Positions 15,501-23,627 are shown, numbered from the stretch's first letter. The stretch is 23,798 nt of DNA from Clostridiales bacterium (GCA_031264755.1 JAISDO010000018.1:1-23798); one strand, 5' to 3'. The notes: generated by a model from the sequence alone, not told the origin. A program made the numbers and translations.

Positions 15501-16148
15501 ATGCTTAGGAGCAAATTTCAGACAGAGTTGGACAGACTTAGTATAGAACTAGTAGAGTTGGGCAACGTTGTCAATCATGTAATCAAAGATTGTGTGTCAG
15601 CGTTGATGAACAATGACTTGGATCTATGCAACCAAATCATAGATATAGGTCATCAGACTAAGACGCAGATAGACAAGATAGAAGAGCGAGCTCTCAAGAC
15701 AATGTTGATGCAACAACCAGTAGCGCGAGATCTCCGCAACATAACAATGATACTCAAAGTAGTTCATGAGTTGGATCGTATCTCAAGACAGGCTAGAGAG
15801 ATATGTCATATAGTTGTGGATCTTGCCGAATTGGACTATGTATTTGATGTAGATATATTGCGTATCATGGGAGAGCATGTGATAGAGATGGTCAAAAATT
15901 GTGTAGATAGTTTTGCTAATCTTGATATAGATATAGCTACACAAGTTATACACCAAGATGATGAGTTGGACGAATACTTTCTTACTCTCAAGGCTCAGAT
16001 GATAGATCGTATCAAACTCAAGCAAGAGAATGCAGATAGCGCGCTATACTTTATGATGATTGGCAAATACTTAGAGAAGATAGGGGATCAATCAGAAGCT
16101 ATAGCTAATTGGACAATATATTGCAGGTCAGGCAAAAAATACAAATGA
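15501..16148 (+). CDS. phoU: Phosphate transport regulator PhoU
   Basis: PhoU is a cytoplasmic all-helical protein that restrains Pst transport and passes phosphate status to the PhoR/PhoP-type sensor system. The 215-residue length is normal. The three-helix-bundle repeats are visible, each with the E/D-hydrophobic metal-binding pattern: an N-terminal LRSKFQTELDRLSIELVELG, then ALKTMLMQQPVARDLRNITM, ELDRISRQAREI, DDELDEYF and YFMMIGKYLEKIGDQSEAIA, the last being the family signature. ATG 15501 is preferred over the upstream GTG because it gives the family N-terminus and has GGTGAG 7 nt upstream. It lies 181 nt after pstB with repeats between. Confidence 0.95.
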   Translation: MLRSKFQTELDRLSIELVELGNVVNHVIKDCVSALMNNDLDLCNQIIDIGHQTKTQIDKIEERALKTMLMQQPVARDLRNITMILKVVHELDRISRQAREICHIVVDLAELDYVFDVDILRIMGEHVIEMVKNCVDSFANLDIDIATQVIHQDDELDEYFLTLKAQMIDRIKLKQENADSALYFMMIGKYLEKIGDQSEAIANWTIYCRSGKKYK

Positions 16149-16250
16149 CAATTTGTATTTTACAATTGCTCTATTGGTTGCACAACAAGTACAACAGACT
16201 CAAGCCAATTCACTAGATTTTGTACAAGACTATGTTATCTTGGTACTCAA

Positions 16251-16298
16251 CAAATTTGTATTGGGGAGACAAGAGTATTGATATTTAGGAGATGAGAT
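16251..16298 (+). repeat. pst leader element, copy 3, diverged (before the exporter permease gene)
   Basis: CAAATTTGTATTGGGGAG at 16251-16268 followed by ATATTTAGGAGATGAGATT at 16280-16298 keeps the order and spacing of the two better copies. Here the 3' part carries AGGAG (16287-16291), the ribosome binding site for the TTG start at 16299. Confidence 0.45.
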
Positions 16299-17999
16299 TT
16301 GTACAATTTTTTTGTAGTTTTTAGATTGCTCTTCAAGTACATGTTGAGGTGGGATAAAGTGCAAGTATGGAAGATACTCTTGCTTATTTTTCCGGCTTTG
16401 CTAGGAGTGGGTTTTGTATTGGGTATCACTGTAATGGTATCTGAGTTTGCCCCATTGGTTAATGAACATGATTTGTTGGTAGAGTTTTTGACTTATGCTA
16501 TATTTTTGTCAATGTTTGTAGTGTTTGTCCTAGCTGTAATTCCTACAATTATACATTTGTATTTGGGCAAAGATACTGAGTTTTTTGCAAGCTTGCCAAT
16601 AGGAGGTTCGGCAGTTTATTTTGCCAAACTGGCAATAGTGTACATTATGCAGTTGTTGCTAGCTATTGTACTCATGGTGCCAGTGTTTGTTACAACGGGT
16701 GCTGTGTTGGGATTGGGTCCATTATACTATACGATGATGTTGGCGGTAATATTGGCTATGCCGGCATTGCCGCTTTTGGCTATGTCAATCCTGGCAATAC
16801 CTATCATGTACATGGTGTCGTTTTTTCGCAATCGTGGTGCTCTTACTAGTATCTTCTTGATAGTATTTATAGGGGCTGGATATGCTGTATATTTTGCGGT
16901 ACTTGCTTCTAACAGTTCGTCTTCTACATTGCCCGAAGGTACTCCACCGACCGAAGTGCCTGACTTTGATGCCGAATTGGCAGCTTTCTTAAGGAGTACA
17001 AGTGGTTTGCTCAATGTGTTTGCACCCCTTGTAGCTTTGATTAGGATAGCTTGTGGGCAAAATGCGACATTGTTTGGTGAGATGGATACATTGAATGCCA
17101 ATATTGTCAATGTGTGTATATTTGTGGTTAGTTTGGTTGTTGTGTGTATTGTCGTGCGTATAATTAGTGGTACAATATATATGAGGGGAGCAAGAGCACA
17201 ACTAGAATCCCAAAAAATCAATCTGCTTATCAAGTCTAGAGATACCAATAGGTCACACTTTGGGGCATTGATGTACAAGGAGATCAAGGAGTTGTTGCGG
17301 ACACCGTCATTTGCAATGAACTATCTCTATATGATAGTAATGTCGCCTATAGCAGTCTTGTTCTTTGCTAACCATTTTGTCAATCTTGATAGTCTAACGG
17401 GAGCGGTTCAATATACTCAAGTCTTGGATCTTGTGCTGATTATGTTCGTGTTGATAACGGGAGTTGGTGTCAATACGGGAGCGAATACTACTATATCTAG
17501 AGAGGGAGACAAGTTTTATTTGCTCAAAATATTGCCGGTAGACTACAAGACTCAAGTTAGAGCCAAACTAACAGTATATCATACCATAAGCTTGATCACC
17601 ATAGTATTGTCTCTTGTGTGTTTTGTTGTTGTGAAGGGATCATATCTTACTGCACTTGCTGGGTTTGTGTTTTTGCTAATGTACTCTAGAGCTTATGTGC
17701 GTTTGGCGGCTATATTTGACTTGTCTAGACCCAAGCTCAAGTGGAGTACGCCTAGGGAGCTTCTCAAAAACAACTCTAATGTATATATTCCAATGTTGCT
17801 TAGTATGGCCTCTATATTTGTGCTGATCGGGTTTGCTATTGTGTGGTTGATTGTAGGCATTAAAGTAAGATTGCAATCTATTGTAATAGAGATTGTGCTT
17901 TGGGTGGTACTGTATATAGTGTCAGGGGGATTTATGTTGTTGTTTGGCAAGATGTTGAACAGCAAGAGTGTCAAGTATCTAGAAAGGATAGAAGTATAG
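16299..17999 (+). CDS. Polytopic membrane protein, putative ABC exporter permease
   Basis: A 566-residue protein with about twelve hydrophobic segments in two groups separated by a soluble stretch (about residues 205-240, Ser/Pro/Glu-rich) and a cytoplasmic loop (about 290-330) with YKEIKELLRTPSF. Features shared with large ABC-2-type exporter permeases are the early GKDTEFFASLPI and the central TTISREGDKFYLLKILPV followed by YKTQVRAKL. No ATPase gene is adjacent; the exporter-type ATPase at 10292-11068 is the nearest candidate. The TTG start at 16299 has AGGAG 7 nt upstream. The next gene, a PAP2 phosphatase, starts 6 nt after its stop, so the two are probably one operon. Substrate unknown. 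Confidence 0.75.
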   Translation: MYNFFVVFRLLFKYMLRWDKVQVWKILLLIFPALLGVGFVLGITVMVSEFAPLVNEHDLLVEFLTYAIFLSMFVVFVLAVIPTIIHLYLGKDTEFFASLPIGGSAVYFAKLAIVYIMQLLLAIVLMVPVFVTTGAVLGLGPLYYTMMLAVILAMPALPLLAMSILAIPIMYMVSFFRNRGALTSIFLIVFIGAGYAVYFAVLASNSSSSTLPEGTPPTEVPDFDAELAAFLRSTSGLLNVFAPLVALIRIACGQNATLFGEMDTLNANIVNVCIFVVSLVVVCIVVRIISGTIYMRGARAQLESQKINLLIKSRDTNRSHFGALMYKEIKELLRTPSFAMNYLYMIVMSPIAVLFFANHFVNLDSLTGAVQYTQVLDLVLIMFVLITGVGVNTGANTTISREGDKFYLLKILPVDYKTQVRAKLTVYHTISLITIVLSLVCFVVVKGSYLTALAGFVFLLMYSRAYVRLAAIFDLSRPKLKWSTPRELLKNNSNVYIPMLLSMASIFVLIGFAIVWLIVGIKVRLQSIVIEIVLWVVLYIVSGGFMLLFGKMLNSKSVKYLERIEV

Positions 18000-18004
18000 T
18001 CTTA

Positions 18005-18634
18005 ATGTTGAATTATCTTAATGACAATCGCAAAGAGTTTGTAATATTTTGCATATTGTTGTCTTGTAGTGTTGTCTTCTTGATTGTGTATTTTTGTGGT
18101 GGGTGGAGATGGTTGGAACCCATATCATACAAACTCCAGAAGCCCGAGAGTACCAATATTATATGGATGAAGTTTTTGCTAATTAGGTGGGAAGTGTTGG
18201 TACTAATAATACTAGCACTACTTGTGGGTACCGAATTGATATTTAGGGTTGGATTGAGATTTGCTAGATTTAGGATGGCTTTTTTTGTTATTACTACTAT
18301 GGCTATATCTGCTGTTGTGTTGTACATAGCCAAAGTGACTATAGCCAAAGTTAGACCAATTACTAGTGAGAGATATCCACATATCAAAGATAGCTTACCT
18401 AGCGGGCACACTATGATGGTCACTGTTATCTTTGTGTCACTAGCAATACTGGGTTTTAAGAACAATTTTTATTTGCTTGGGGTGTTGGCGTTTGTGCCCC
18501 CTATAGTTATGGCGTGTAGTAGAGTCGTAGCGGGTGAACACTTTGTAGATGATATTATAGCGGGATGGCTATTTGGTATAACTTGTGTAGTAGGTGTACA
18601 TTTGCTATACTTCTATTATGTGCCATATTTGTAG
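18005..18634 (+). CDS. PAP2-family membrane phosphatase
   Basis: A 209-residue membrane protein with about six membrane segments and the complete acid-phosphatase triad: KVTIAKVRP (Lys110, Arg117, Pro118), PSGH (132-135) and SRVVAGEHFVDD (Ser172, Arg173, His179, Asp183). The two His are the nucleophile and proton donor. Family members remove phosphate from undecaprenyl pyrophosphate, phosphatidic acid or phosphatidylglycerol phosphate on the outer face of the membrane; which one is used here cannot be told from sequence. The ATG at 18005 lies 6 nt after the stop of the upstream permease gene, with AAGGATAG inside that gene's end as a distant ribosome binding site, so translation is probably coupled. 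A longer reading in the same frame from 17900 would overlap the permease and is unlikely. Confidence 0.88.
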   Translation: MLNYLNDNRKEFVIFCILLSCSVVFLIVYFCGGWRWLEPISYKLQKPESTNIIWMKFLLIRWEVLVLIILALLVGTELIFRVGLRFARFRMAFFVITTMAISAVVLYIAKVTIAKVRPITSERYPHIKDSLPSGHTMMVTVIFVSLAILGFKNNFYLLGVLAFVPPIVMACSRVVAGEHFVDDIIAGWLFGITCVVGVHLLYFYYVPYL

Positions 18635-18702
18635 TCAATGTACTTAGATATTAACCAAAGTCAAGTCCTAATTTTGGGGTGCAGCTTGGTTGTGTCGTTG
18701 AG

Positions 18703-18735
18703 AAATTTGCATTTTGGGTGTGGTGGCAATTTATG
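18703..18735 (+). repeat. Degenerate leader element at uvrB start
   Basis: AAATTTGCATTTTGGGTGTG followed by GTGGCAATTTATG resembles the pstB and phoU leaders (AAATTTG-TTTTGGGTG ... GGCAAA) with a 2-bp insertion. The GGTG stretches are the only ribosome-binding-like sequence before the uvrB ATG. Confidence 0.3.
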
Positions 18736-20718
18736 AATGAATACAAATTTGAATTGAGATCGGACTATCAGCCTTCAGGTGATCAACCTAAGGCTATAGA
18801 TAGTATTGTGCAAGGCTTGCAAGATGGATTGAGCAGCCAAGTATTGTTGGGCGTGACAGGTAGCGGCAAAACCTATACAATGGCCAATATAATACAAAGA
18901 GTACAACGTCCCGCATTGATACTTGCACACAACAAGATACTAGCGGCACAGTTGTGCAACGAGTTTAGAGAGTTTTTTCCTAACAATAGGGTAGAATTTT
19001 TTGTGAGTTATTATGACTACTATCAGCCTGAGGCGTATATAGCTCGTAGTGACACATATATAGAAAAGGATATGCAGATCAACGACGAGATAGAGAGGTT
19101 GCGTCACAGTGCTACATGTAGCTTGTATGAGCGACCAGATACTATTATTGTTGCTAGCGTGTCTTGTATATATGGGTTAGGTGCTCCTGAGACTTATTAC
19201 AATCTTATGGTATCATTGAGACCAGGTGATGAGATAGATAGAGATGACTTGATACGCAAGCTAGTATCAATCAACTACAAACGCAACGATATGGATACAG
19301 CACGTAGCACTTTTAGAGTGCATGGTGATGTTGTTGAAGTATTTTTGTCTCATAGTGTAGACACGGGTGTGCGTATAGAGTTGTTTGGCAATATCGTTGA
19401 GAGTATATCCGAATTTGATATACTTACTGGCAAGTCAAAGGTTCAGCTCAAACATGTGGGTATTATGCCCGCTACTCACTATGTAGCGGAGAGTAGTGTG
19501 ATGCATAGAGCATTGCGTCAAATTAGTGAAGATATGTATGAGAGAGAGGAGTGGTTTAGAACCAACGAAAAACTCATAGAAGCTCAACGCATAAGAGAGC
19601 GAGTGAGTTATGACATGGAGATGATAAGGGAGATTGGATACTGTACAGGTATAGAGAACTACAGTAGATATTTTGACGATAGATTGCCAGGTACACCTCC
19701 GTTTACATTGCTTGACTATTTCAAACGCAACTTTGTGTTGTTTGTTGATGAGAGTCACATAACTATACCTCAAGTGCGTGGAATGTACAAGGGGGATTTG
19801 GCTCGTAAGACTAGTTTGATAGAGTATGGGTTTAGGCTACCGGCGGCGTATGACAATAGACCACTCAACTTTGAAGAATTCAATCAACGCATAGGACAAG
19901 CAATATATGTCTCAGCTACGCCTGCTCCATATGAGCTTGGATTGAGTGGCAATATAGCAGAGCAAATCATACGACCTACAGGACTATTAGATCCAGAGAT
20001 AGAGATACGACCTATACGCAATCAAGTAGAGGATTTGCAAGATGAGATTGGCATAGTTGTATCTCGTGGACACAGAGTACTTGTCACTACCTTGACCAAG
20101 AAGATGGCAGAAGGATTGACTGAGTACCTAGCTCAACACGGGACCAAAGTCAAGTATCTACACAGTGAGATAGATACGATAGAACGTATACAAATTGTGC
20201 AAGGATTGCGTAGAGGGGACTTTGATGTGCTTGTGGGTATCAATCTATTGAGAGAGGGGTTGGACATACCTGAAGTAGCATTGGTTGCTATACTAGACGC
20301 CGACAAAGAAGGATTTTTGAGATCTGAGAGTAGCCTTATTCAGACTATAGGACGTGCTGCACGCAACTCTAATGGTAGGGTAATAATGTATGCTGACAAT
20401 ATTACTGGTAGTATGCAACGTGCTATCAAGACGACGCAAGATAGACGGGTATTGCAACAAGCATACAATGCTCAACACAACATAACACCCAAGACTATAT
20501 ACAAGAAGATTAGCAACACACTTGAAATAACTCAAAATATAAAGCATGATGTTGACATAGACAATATAGAGATTACTATACGAGAGTTGACAGCTAAAAT
20601 GATGCAAGCATCCAAAGATTTGGATTTTGAAGTGGCTATCAAATTGAGAGACCAAATCAACGACCTGAAGAAGTTTGAAAAAAATACTCTTAAGCCAACC
20701 AAAAAGAAAAAAAGCTGA
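18733..20718 (+). CDS. uvrB: Excinuclease ABC subunit B (UvrB)
   Basis: UvrB is the damage-verifying helicase-like subunit of nucleotide excision repair; it is loaded by UvrA and recruits UvrC. The 661-residue length is standard. Visible are [17 protein letters not shown] (6-22), Walker A GVTGSGKT (40-47), the DNA-clamping beta-hairpin [20 protein letters not shown], the DEAD-like box [12 protein letters not shown], helicase motif [10 protein letters not shown], motif [20 protein letters not shown], motif [11 protein letters not shown] and the C-terminal UvrC-binding UVR motif ([20 protein letters not shown]). ATG 18733 gives the canonical N-terminus; upstream codons in frame do not resemble UvrB. 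uvrA and uvrC are not in the window. Confidence 0.97.
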   Translation: MNEYKFELRSDYQPSGDQPKAIDSIVQGLQDGLSSQVLLGVTGSGKTYTMANIIQRVQRPALILAHNKILAAQLCNEFREFFPNNRVEFFVSYYDYYQPEAYIARSDTYIEKDMQINDEIERLRHSATCSLYERPDTIIVASVSCIYGLGAPETYYNLMVSLRPGDEIDRDDLIRKLVSINYKRNDMDTARSTFRVHGDVVEVFLSHSVDTGVRIELFGNIVESISEFDILTGKSKVQLKHVGIMPATHYVAESSVMHRALRQISEDMYEREEWFRTNEKLIEAQRIRERVSYDMEMIREIGYCTGIENYSRYFDDRLPGTPPFTLLDYFKRNFVLFVDESHITIPQVRGMYKGDLARKTSLIEYGFRLPAAYDNRPLNFEEFNQRIGQAIYVSATPAPYELGLSGNIAEQIIRPTGLLDPEIEIRPIRNQVEDLQDEIGIVVSRGHRVLVTTLTKKMAEGLTEYLAQHGTKVKYLHSEIDTIERIQIVQGLRRGDFDVLVGINLLREGLDIPEVALVAILDADKEGFLRSESSLIQTIGRAARNSNGRVIMYADNITGSMQRAIKTTQDRRVLQQAYNAQHNITPKTIYKKISNTLEITQNIKHDVDIDNIEITIRELTAKMMQASKDLDFEVAIKLRDQINDLKKFEKNTLKPTKKKKS

Positions 20719-20784
20719 CAAGATGTACATCAAGTCATATTGGGCAATACAGGCTTATGTCTTGGTAGATATAATTGGAGGCTC

Positions 20785-21146
20785 AAACTAGTTGAAATTG
20801 GTATAGAAAAAGAAAAAAATCGTGGTGACAACAACCGTCTGTATTGCATTGATAGCTATGGCGGCGTGTGCCCACTAGTTGGCTCAATGTGATATTTGAT
20901 TGGCAAGTTTGCAAGCAGTAACAGACCAAATCAATCAATAAGGATGTTTTGTGTTGTGGCATGTTATGATACAAATACAGGGAGAGTGGACAATCAAACA
21001 AGTGACGGACAATACTCAGGAGATTGCATAAATGTACAAAATCTTCAACGATGCTTGTATCATAATAGCAACAGAATTGAATGTACTCAATGACACAATC
21101 ATAGTTGTGATCTTTGGCACATTGTTGTGTGTTGAGGTTTATGTAT
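20785..21146 (+). pseudogene. Decayed small lipoprotein-like gene in the uvrB-rsgA gap
   Basis: This fills most of the 422-nt gap between uvrB and rsgA. One frame reads as a lipoprotein signal, KKKKIVVTTTVCIALIAMAA followed by Cys, then stops after two residues. The same frame continues through TAG, TGA and two TAA stops with protein-like pieces between them: LASLQAVTDQINQ, FVLWHVMIQIQGEWTIKQVT and MYKIFNDACIIIATELNVLN. A GGAGG sits at 20776-20780 without a usable start in this frame. The likely history is an exported protein gene with several nonsense mutations. Alternatively the agreement of frame is chance; the signal-peptide-like part is the strongest evidence. Confidence 0.4.
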
Positions 21147-21989
21147 AGAGTAGTGAGAGTTTCTAACGGTAGATACCAAGTTGTGGTAGATGGTGTAGTT
21201 GTTGATATGATAGCTCGTAAGAGATTCAAGTCCAAAGATGGTATCTTGGTTGGAGATTGGGTAGAGTATAGCATTCAAGCGGGACAGGCAGTGATTGAGA
21301 CTGTGCATCTTCGTGTCAATAGTCTGATACGACCACATGTAGCTAATATAGATGGTGTAATCGTAGTGTTGTCAAGTGTGCCTACGCCAGACTATCTAAT
21401 GGTGGACAAGTTGTCTTACAATTGTGCTATGCAATCCATAGATCTAGTTGTATGTGTCAACAAGCTAGATCTAGTTGATGCAGACTTCTTGATAGGTGTG
21501 CAAGATAGGTACAAGAGAGTGTGTCGCATTGTAGGTACAACAGCATTATACGACAGAGTAGATGAGTTGAGAGCAGTATTGCAAGGCAAATTGTACGCTC
21601 TAGCAGGGCAATCTGCGGTGGGCAAGTCTAGTCTAATCAATAGTCTAACCAATGCTACCCAAAGTATAGGGGACTTGAGTCAAAAGTTGCAAAGGGGAAG
21701 ACACACTACTACAGGGTCAAGATTGTTTGTGATAGATCAGGATAGTTACCTGATAGATACACCGGGGTTTAGTATGCTAGATGTAGTAGATATAGCACCC
21801 AATCAATTGAGTGAGTATGTAGTGGATTTTGATCAATTGAGAGGACTATGCAAGTACAGTAGTTGTACTCACACAGTTGAGCCAGAATGTGCGATAATGA
21901 GAGGAGTTGCAAGTGGAGACATCAATGCTAGTAGATACCACAACTATACACTAATATACAATCAACTAGCCAACAAAAAAAGATTTTGA
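21141..21989 (+). CDS. rsgA: Ribosome small-subunit-dependent GTPase RsgA
   Basis: RsgA is a late 30S-subunit maturation GTPase with circularly permuted G motifs, normal for the family. The 282-residue protein has an N-terminal OB-fold (MYRVVRVSNGRYQVVVDG onward), G4 VNKLD, then G1 GQSAVGKSS (156-164; the family usually has GQSGVGKSS, so the fourth position is Ala), the G2 region RGRHTTTGSRL and G3 DTPGFS. The C-terminal zinc site is complete: Cys237, Cys242, His244, Cys250. ATG 21141 gives the normal N-terminus, with GAGG only 3 nt upstream. It heads the cluster rsgA-rpe-thiN-spoVM. In many Firmicutes prkC/prpC precede it; here a decayed remnant and uvrB do. Confidence 0.95.
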   Translation: MYRVVRVSNGRYQVVVDGVVVDMIARKRFKSKDGILVGDWVEYSIQAGQAVIETVHLRVNSLIRPHVANIDGVIVVLSSVPTPDYLMVDKLSYNCAMQSIDLVVCVNKLDLVDADFLIGVQDRYKRVCRIVGTTALYDRVDELRAVLQGKLYALAGQSAVGKSSLINSLTNATQSIGDLSQKLQRGRHTTTGSRLFVIDQDSYLIDTPGFSMLDVVDIAPNQLSEYVVDFDQLRGLCKYSSCTHTVEPECAIMRGVASGDINASRYHNYTLIYNQLANKKRF

Positions 21990-22050
21990 AAAATTTGTCA
22001 ATAGTCCACCCTGATACAATACAGATCAACAATGTTGAGGAGACGTAGAT

Positions 22051-22791
22051 ATGCAAGATATAGACAACAATGATGTAGTATATCATCCATTCAAGATAGC
22101 ACCATCCATATTGAGTGCTGACTACGGCAATATGCAACATGTAGTCACTACTCTACAAGATAGTGGAGCCGAGATGATACATTTTGATATGATGGATGGT
22201 ATCTTTGTACCCAATCTTAGTTTTGGACCCAAATTTATAAAAGATCTCAAAAAGCATATCAACGTGCCAGTAGATGTACATATGATGATAGGACGACCAG
22301 AGCGTATGACAGCGGCAGTTGCGGAGGCGGGGGCTGATATGATTAGCTTTCATATAGAAGCAACAGATAGAGATTATGTCTTGCCTATGTTGAGAGATAT
22401 CAAGCGTCGCAAACTCAAAGCAGGTATAGCAATCAGTCCAGATACACCTGTCAAGACTTTGACTAGCTTTGTAGATAGTGTAGATTATGTACTATTGATG
22501 AGTGTACATCCAGGAGCTAGTGGTCAACAATTTTTGCCTAAGAGTCTAGATAGATTGATTCAACTCAAAGCGTTGATAGGTGATAGACCGATCCAAATAC
22601 AAATAGATGGCGGAGTATGTATGGACAACATACTACAGATTAGGGAGATTGGTGTAGATATAGTTGTGGCTGGTAGTGCTATATTAGCTCAGTCTAACTG
22701 GATCAATGCCATAGCTCAACTCAAGTCTACGCAATTGCCTCAAGTTGAAGATACTCAAGAGCAAGAAGATGATGAAGATTGCGAAGAGTAG
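22051..22791 (+). CDS. rpe: Ribulose-phosphate 3-epimerase (Rpe)
   Basis: Rpe interconverts ribulose 5-phosphate and xylulose 5-phosphate in the pentose phosphate pathway. It is a TIM barrel of 246 residues, slightly long because of an extra N-terminus and an acidic tail (EDTQEQEDDEDCEE). Catalytic and metal residues are present: APSILSAD (Ser19), IHFDMMDG (His44, Asp46), VDVHMM (His77) and IQIDGGV (Asp186). The flexible phosphate-side loop reads MSVHPGASGQQF (150-161) where the family normally has M-S/T-V-N-PGFGGQ, so Asn is His and Phe-Gly is Ala-Ser. GAGGAG at 22037-22042 lies 8 nt before ATG. The acidic-tail codons overlap the start of thiN. Confidence 0.94.
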   Translation: MQDIDNNDVVYHPFKIAPSILSADYGNMQHVVTTLQDSGAEMIHFDMMDGIFVPNLSFGPKFIKDLKKHINVPVDVHMMIGRPERMTAAVAEAGADMISFHIEATDRDYVLPMLRDIKRRKLKAGIAISPDTPVKTLTSFVDSVDYVLLMSVHPGASGQQFLPKSLDRLIQLKALIGDRPIQIQIDGGVCMDNILQIREIGVDIVVAGSAILAQSNWINAIAQLKSTQLPQVEDTQEQEDDEDCEE

Positions 22792-23392
22792 ATGCAACAC
22801 ATTCTTGTTGCTCAATGGTGAGCCCCCAAAGGATGCTAGCATGTTGCAACATGCCGATTACGTAGTATGTGCTGACGGTGCGTACAATTGGGTCAAGCAA
22901 TACTGTATACCCGATATTGTAATAGGAGATTTTGATTCAATTGATGATATGCCAAGCAACATACCTACTGAGAGATACCCAGTTGACAAAGATTATACCG
23001 ATGGGCAATTGGGTATGCAATACTTGCTTGAGTTAGATCCTTGCAAAATAACCATATTAGGGGCTAGAGGCAAACGTGCTGACTTAGAGTTTTATAATTA
23101 TTTTTTGTTGTCTTACTCTAAACCAATGGTACAAATAGTATTGGATGCAGGAGATTTTTGGGTGGAGCTTGTGTCTAACAATATTAGACGTACATCAAAT
23201 ATAGGCAAGATTGTATCACTGTCACCTTTTATGGGTGATGTGCATATATCATATACCAAGGGCTTGCAATATTGTATGACCAATGTTGTATATTCGGCAC
23301 AAGGTGTAGCACCAGTGAGCAATGTGGTTGTAGATACACAGTTTGAGATATCAGTATATAGTGGTCAGGCTCTTGTCTTCTACCAAAAATAA
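22769..23392 (+). CDS. Thiamine pyrophosphokinase (ThiN-type)
   Basis: The enzyme transfers pyrophosphate from ATP to thiamine. The 207-residue protein, from the first of two adjacent ATGs (22769 or 22772), has the family opening LLLNGEPP, then ADYVVCADGAYNWVK, PDIVIGDFDSID, the Asp-rich KDYTDGQL (family KD-K-TD-E-A/L) and GARGKRADLEFYNYFLL (family GA-GGR-DH---N--LL). The C-terminal substrate domain is weaker: TKGLQY and FEISVYSGQALVF fit, but the usual SNE is SNV and the DH pair is DL. It is therefore a divergent member; activity is likely but not certain. The start overlaps the end of rpe by 23 nt, so the two are translationally coupled. Confidence 0.85.
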   Translation: MMKIAKSRCNTFLLLNGEPPKDASMLQHADYVVCADGAYNWVKQYCIPDIVIGDFDSIDDMPSNIPTERYPVDKDYTDGQLGMQYLLELDPCKITILGARGKRADLEFYNYFLLSYSKPMVQIVLDAGDFWVELVSNNIRRTSNIGKIVSLSPFMGDVHISYTKGLQYCMTNVVYSAQGVAPVSNVVVDTQFEISVYSGQALVFYQK

Positions 23393-23414
23393 CTAGACAA
23401 ATAAGTTTGTCTAG
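23393..23414 (+). other. 9-bp perfect hairpin between thiN and spoVM
   Basis: CTAGACAAA (23393-23401) and TTTGTCTAG (23406-23414) pair perfectly around TAAG, starting at the base after the thiN stop. There is no T-run. It lies 10 nt before the spoVM ribosome binding site and could separate expression of spoVM from the housekeeping genes. Confidence 0.55.
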
Positions 23415-23440
23415 GGACACTTACAAGGAGTAATTAAAAT

Positions 23441-23533
23441 ATGACTATAGTGTGCGTCAAAGCCCCAAGAGTTATGAGACCTTTTCTTAAGATGATGCTC
23501 AAAAAGCAAGCAGCAACTAAGATCAAAGACTAA
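23441..23533 (+). CDS. spoVM: Stage V sporulation protein SpoVM-like peptide (30 aa)
   Basis: A 30-residue amphipathic peptide starting MTIVCVKAPRVMRPFLKMML and ending in a basic tail. SpoVM is the small peptide that binds the convex forespore membrane and anchors the SpoIVA coat platform. Bacillus SpoVM is 26 residues with Lys7 and Pro9; both positions are Lys and Pro here (VKAP), followed by an alternating basic/hydrophobic helix. AAGGAG at 23425-23430 lies 10 nt before ATG, a strong ribosome binding site for so small a frame. The position directly after thiN in the rsgA-rpe-thiN cluster is the usual clostridial place for spoVM, and a strong terminator follows. The gene is too short for most gene callers. 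Confidence 0.8.
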   Translation: MTIVCVKAPRVMRPFLKMMLKKQAATKIKD

Positions 23534-23589
23534 TATGAGATTGCAACAATTACAAAATTGTGATTTGTATGATATATAGGATACAAATG

Positions 23590-23627
23590 AAAAAAGATGT
23601 CTAAATACAATTTAGACATCTTTTTTT
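23590..23627 (+). terminator. Strong bidirectional Rho-independent terminator
   Basis: GATGTCTAAAT (23596-23606) and ATTTAGACATC (23610-23620) pair perfectly over 11 bp with a 3-nt loop. Six A precede and seven T follow, so it can act on both strands. It closes the rsgA-rpe-thiN-spoVM operon. Confidence 0.93.

Noticed and set aside
20896..21093. A 65-codon frame in the uvrB-rsgA gap
   Set aside because: It lacks a start signal and protein-like texture; another frame in the same region shows the lipoprotein-like remnant.
21141..21989. Permuted G motifs of RsgA as a novelty
   Set aside because: The G4-G1-G2-G3 order is normal for the RsgA/YlqF-type GTPases, unlike the PstS permutation.
23535..23579. 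A 14-codon frame (ATG 23535) right after spoVM
   Set aside because: No ribosome binding site and too short to support as a gene.
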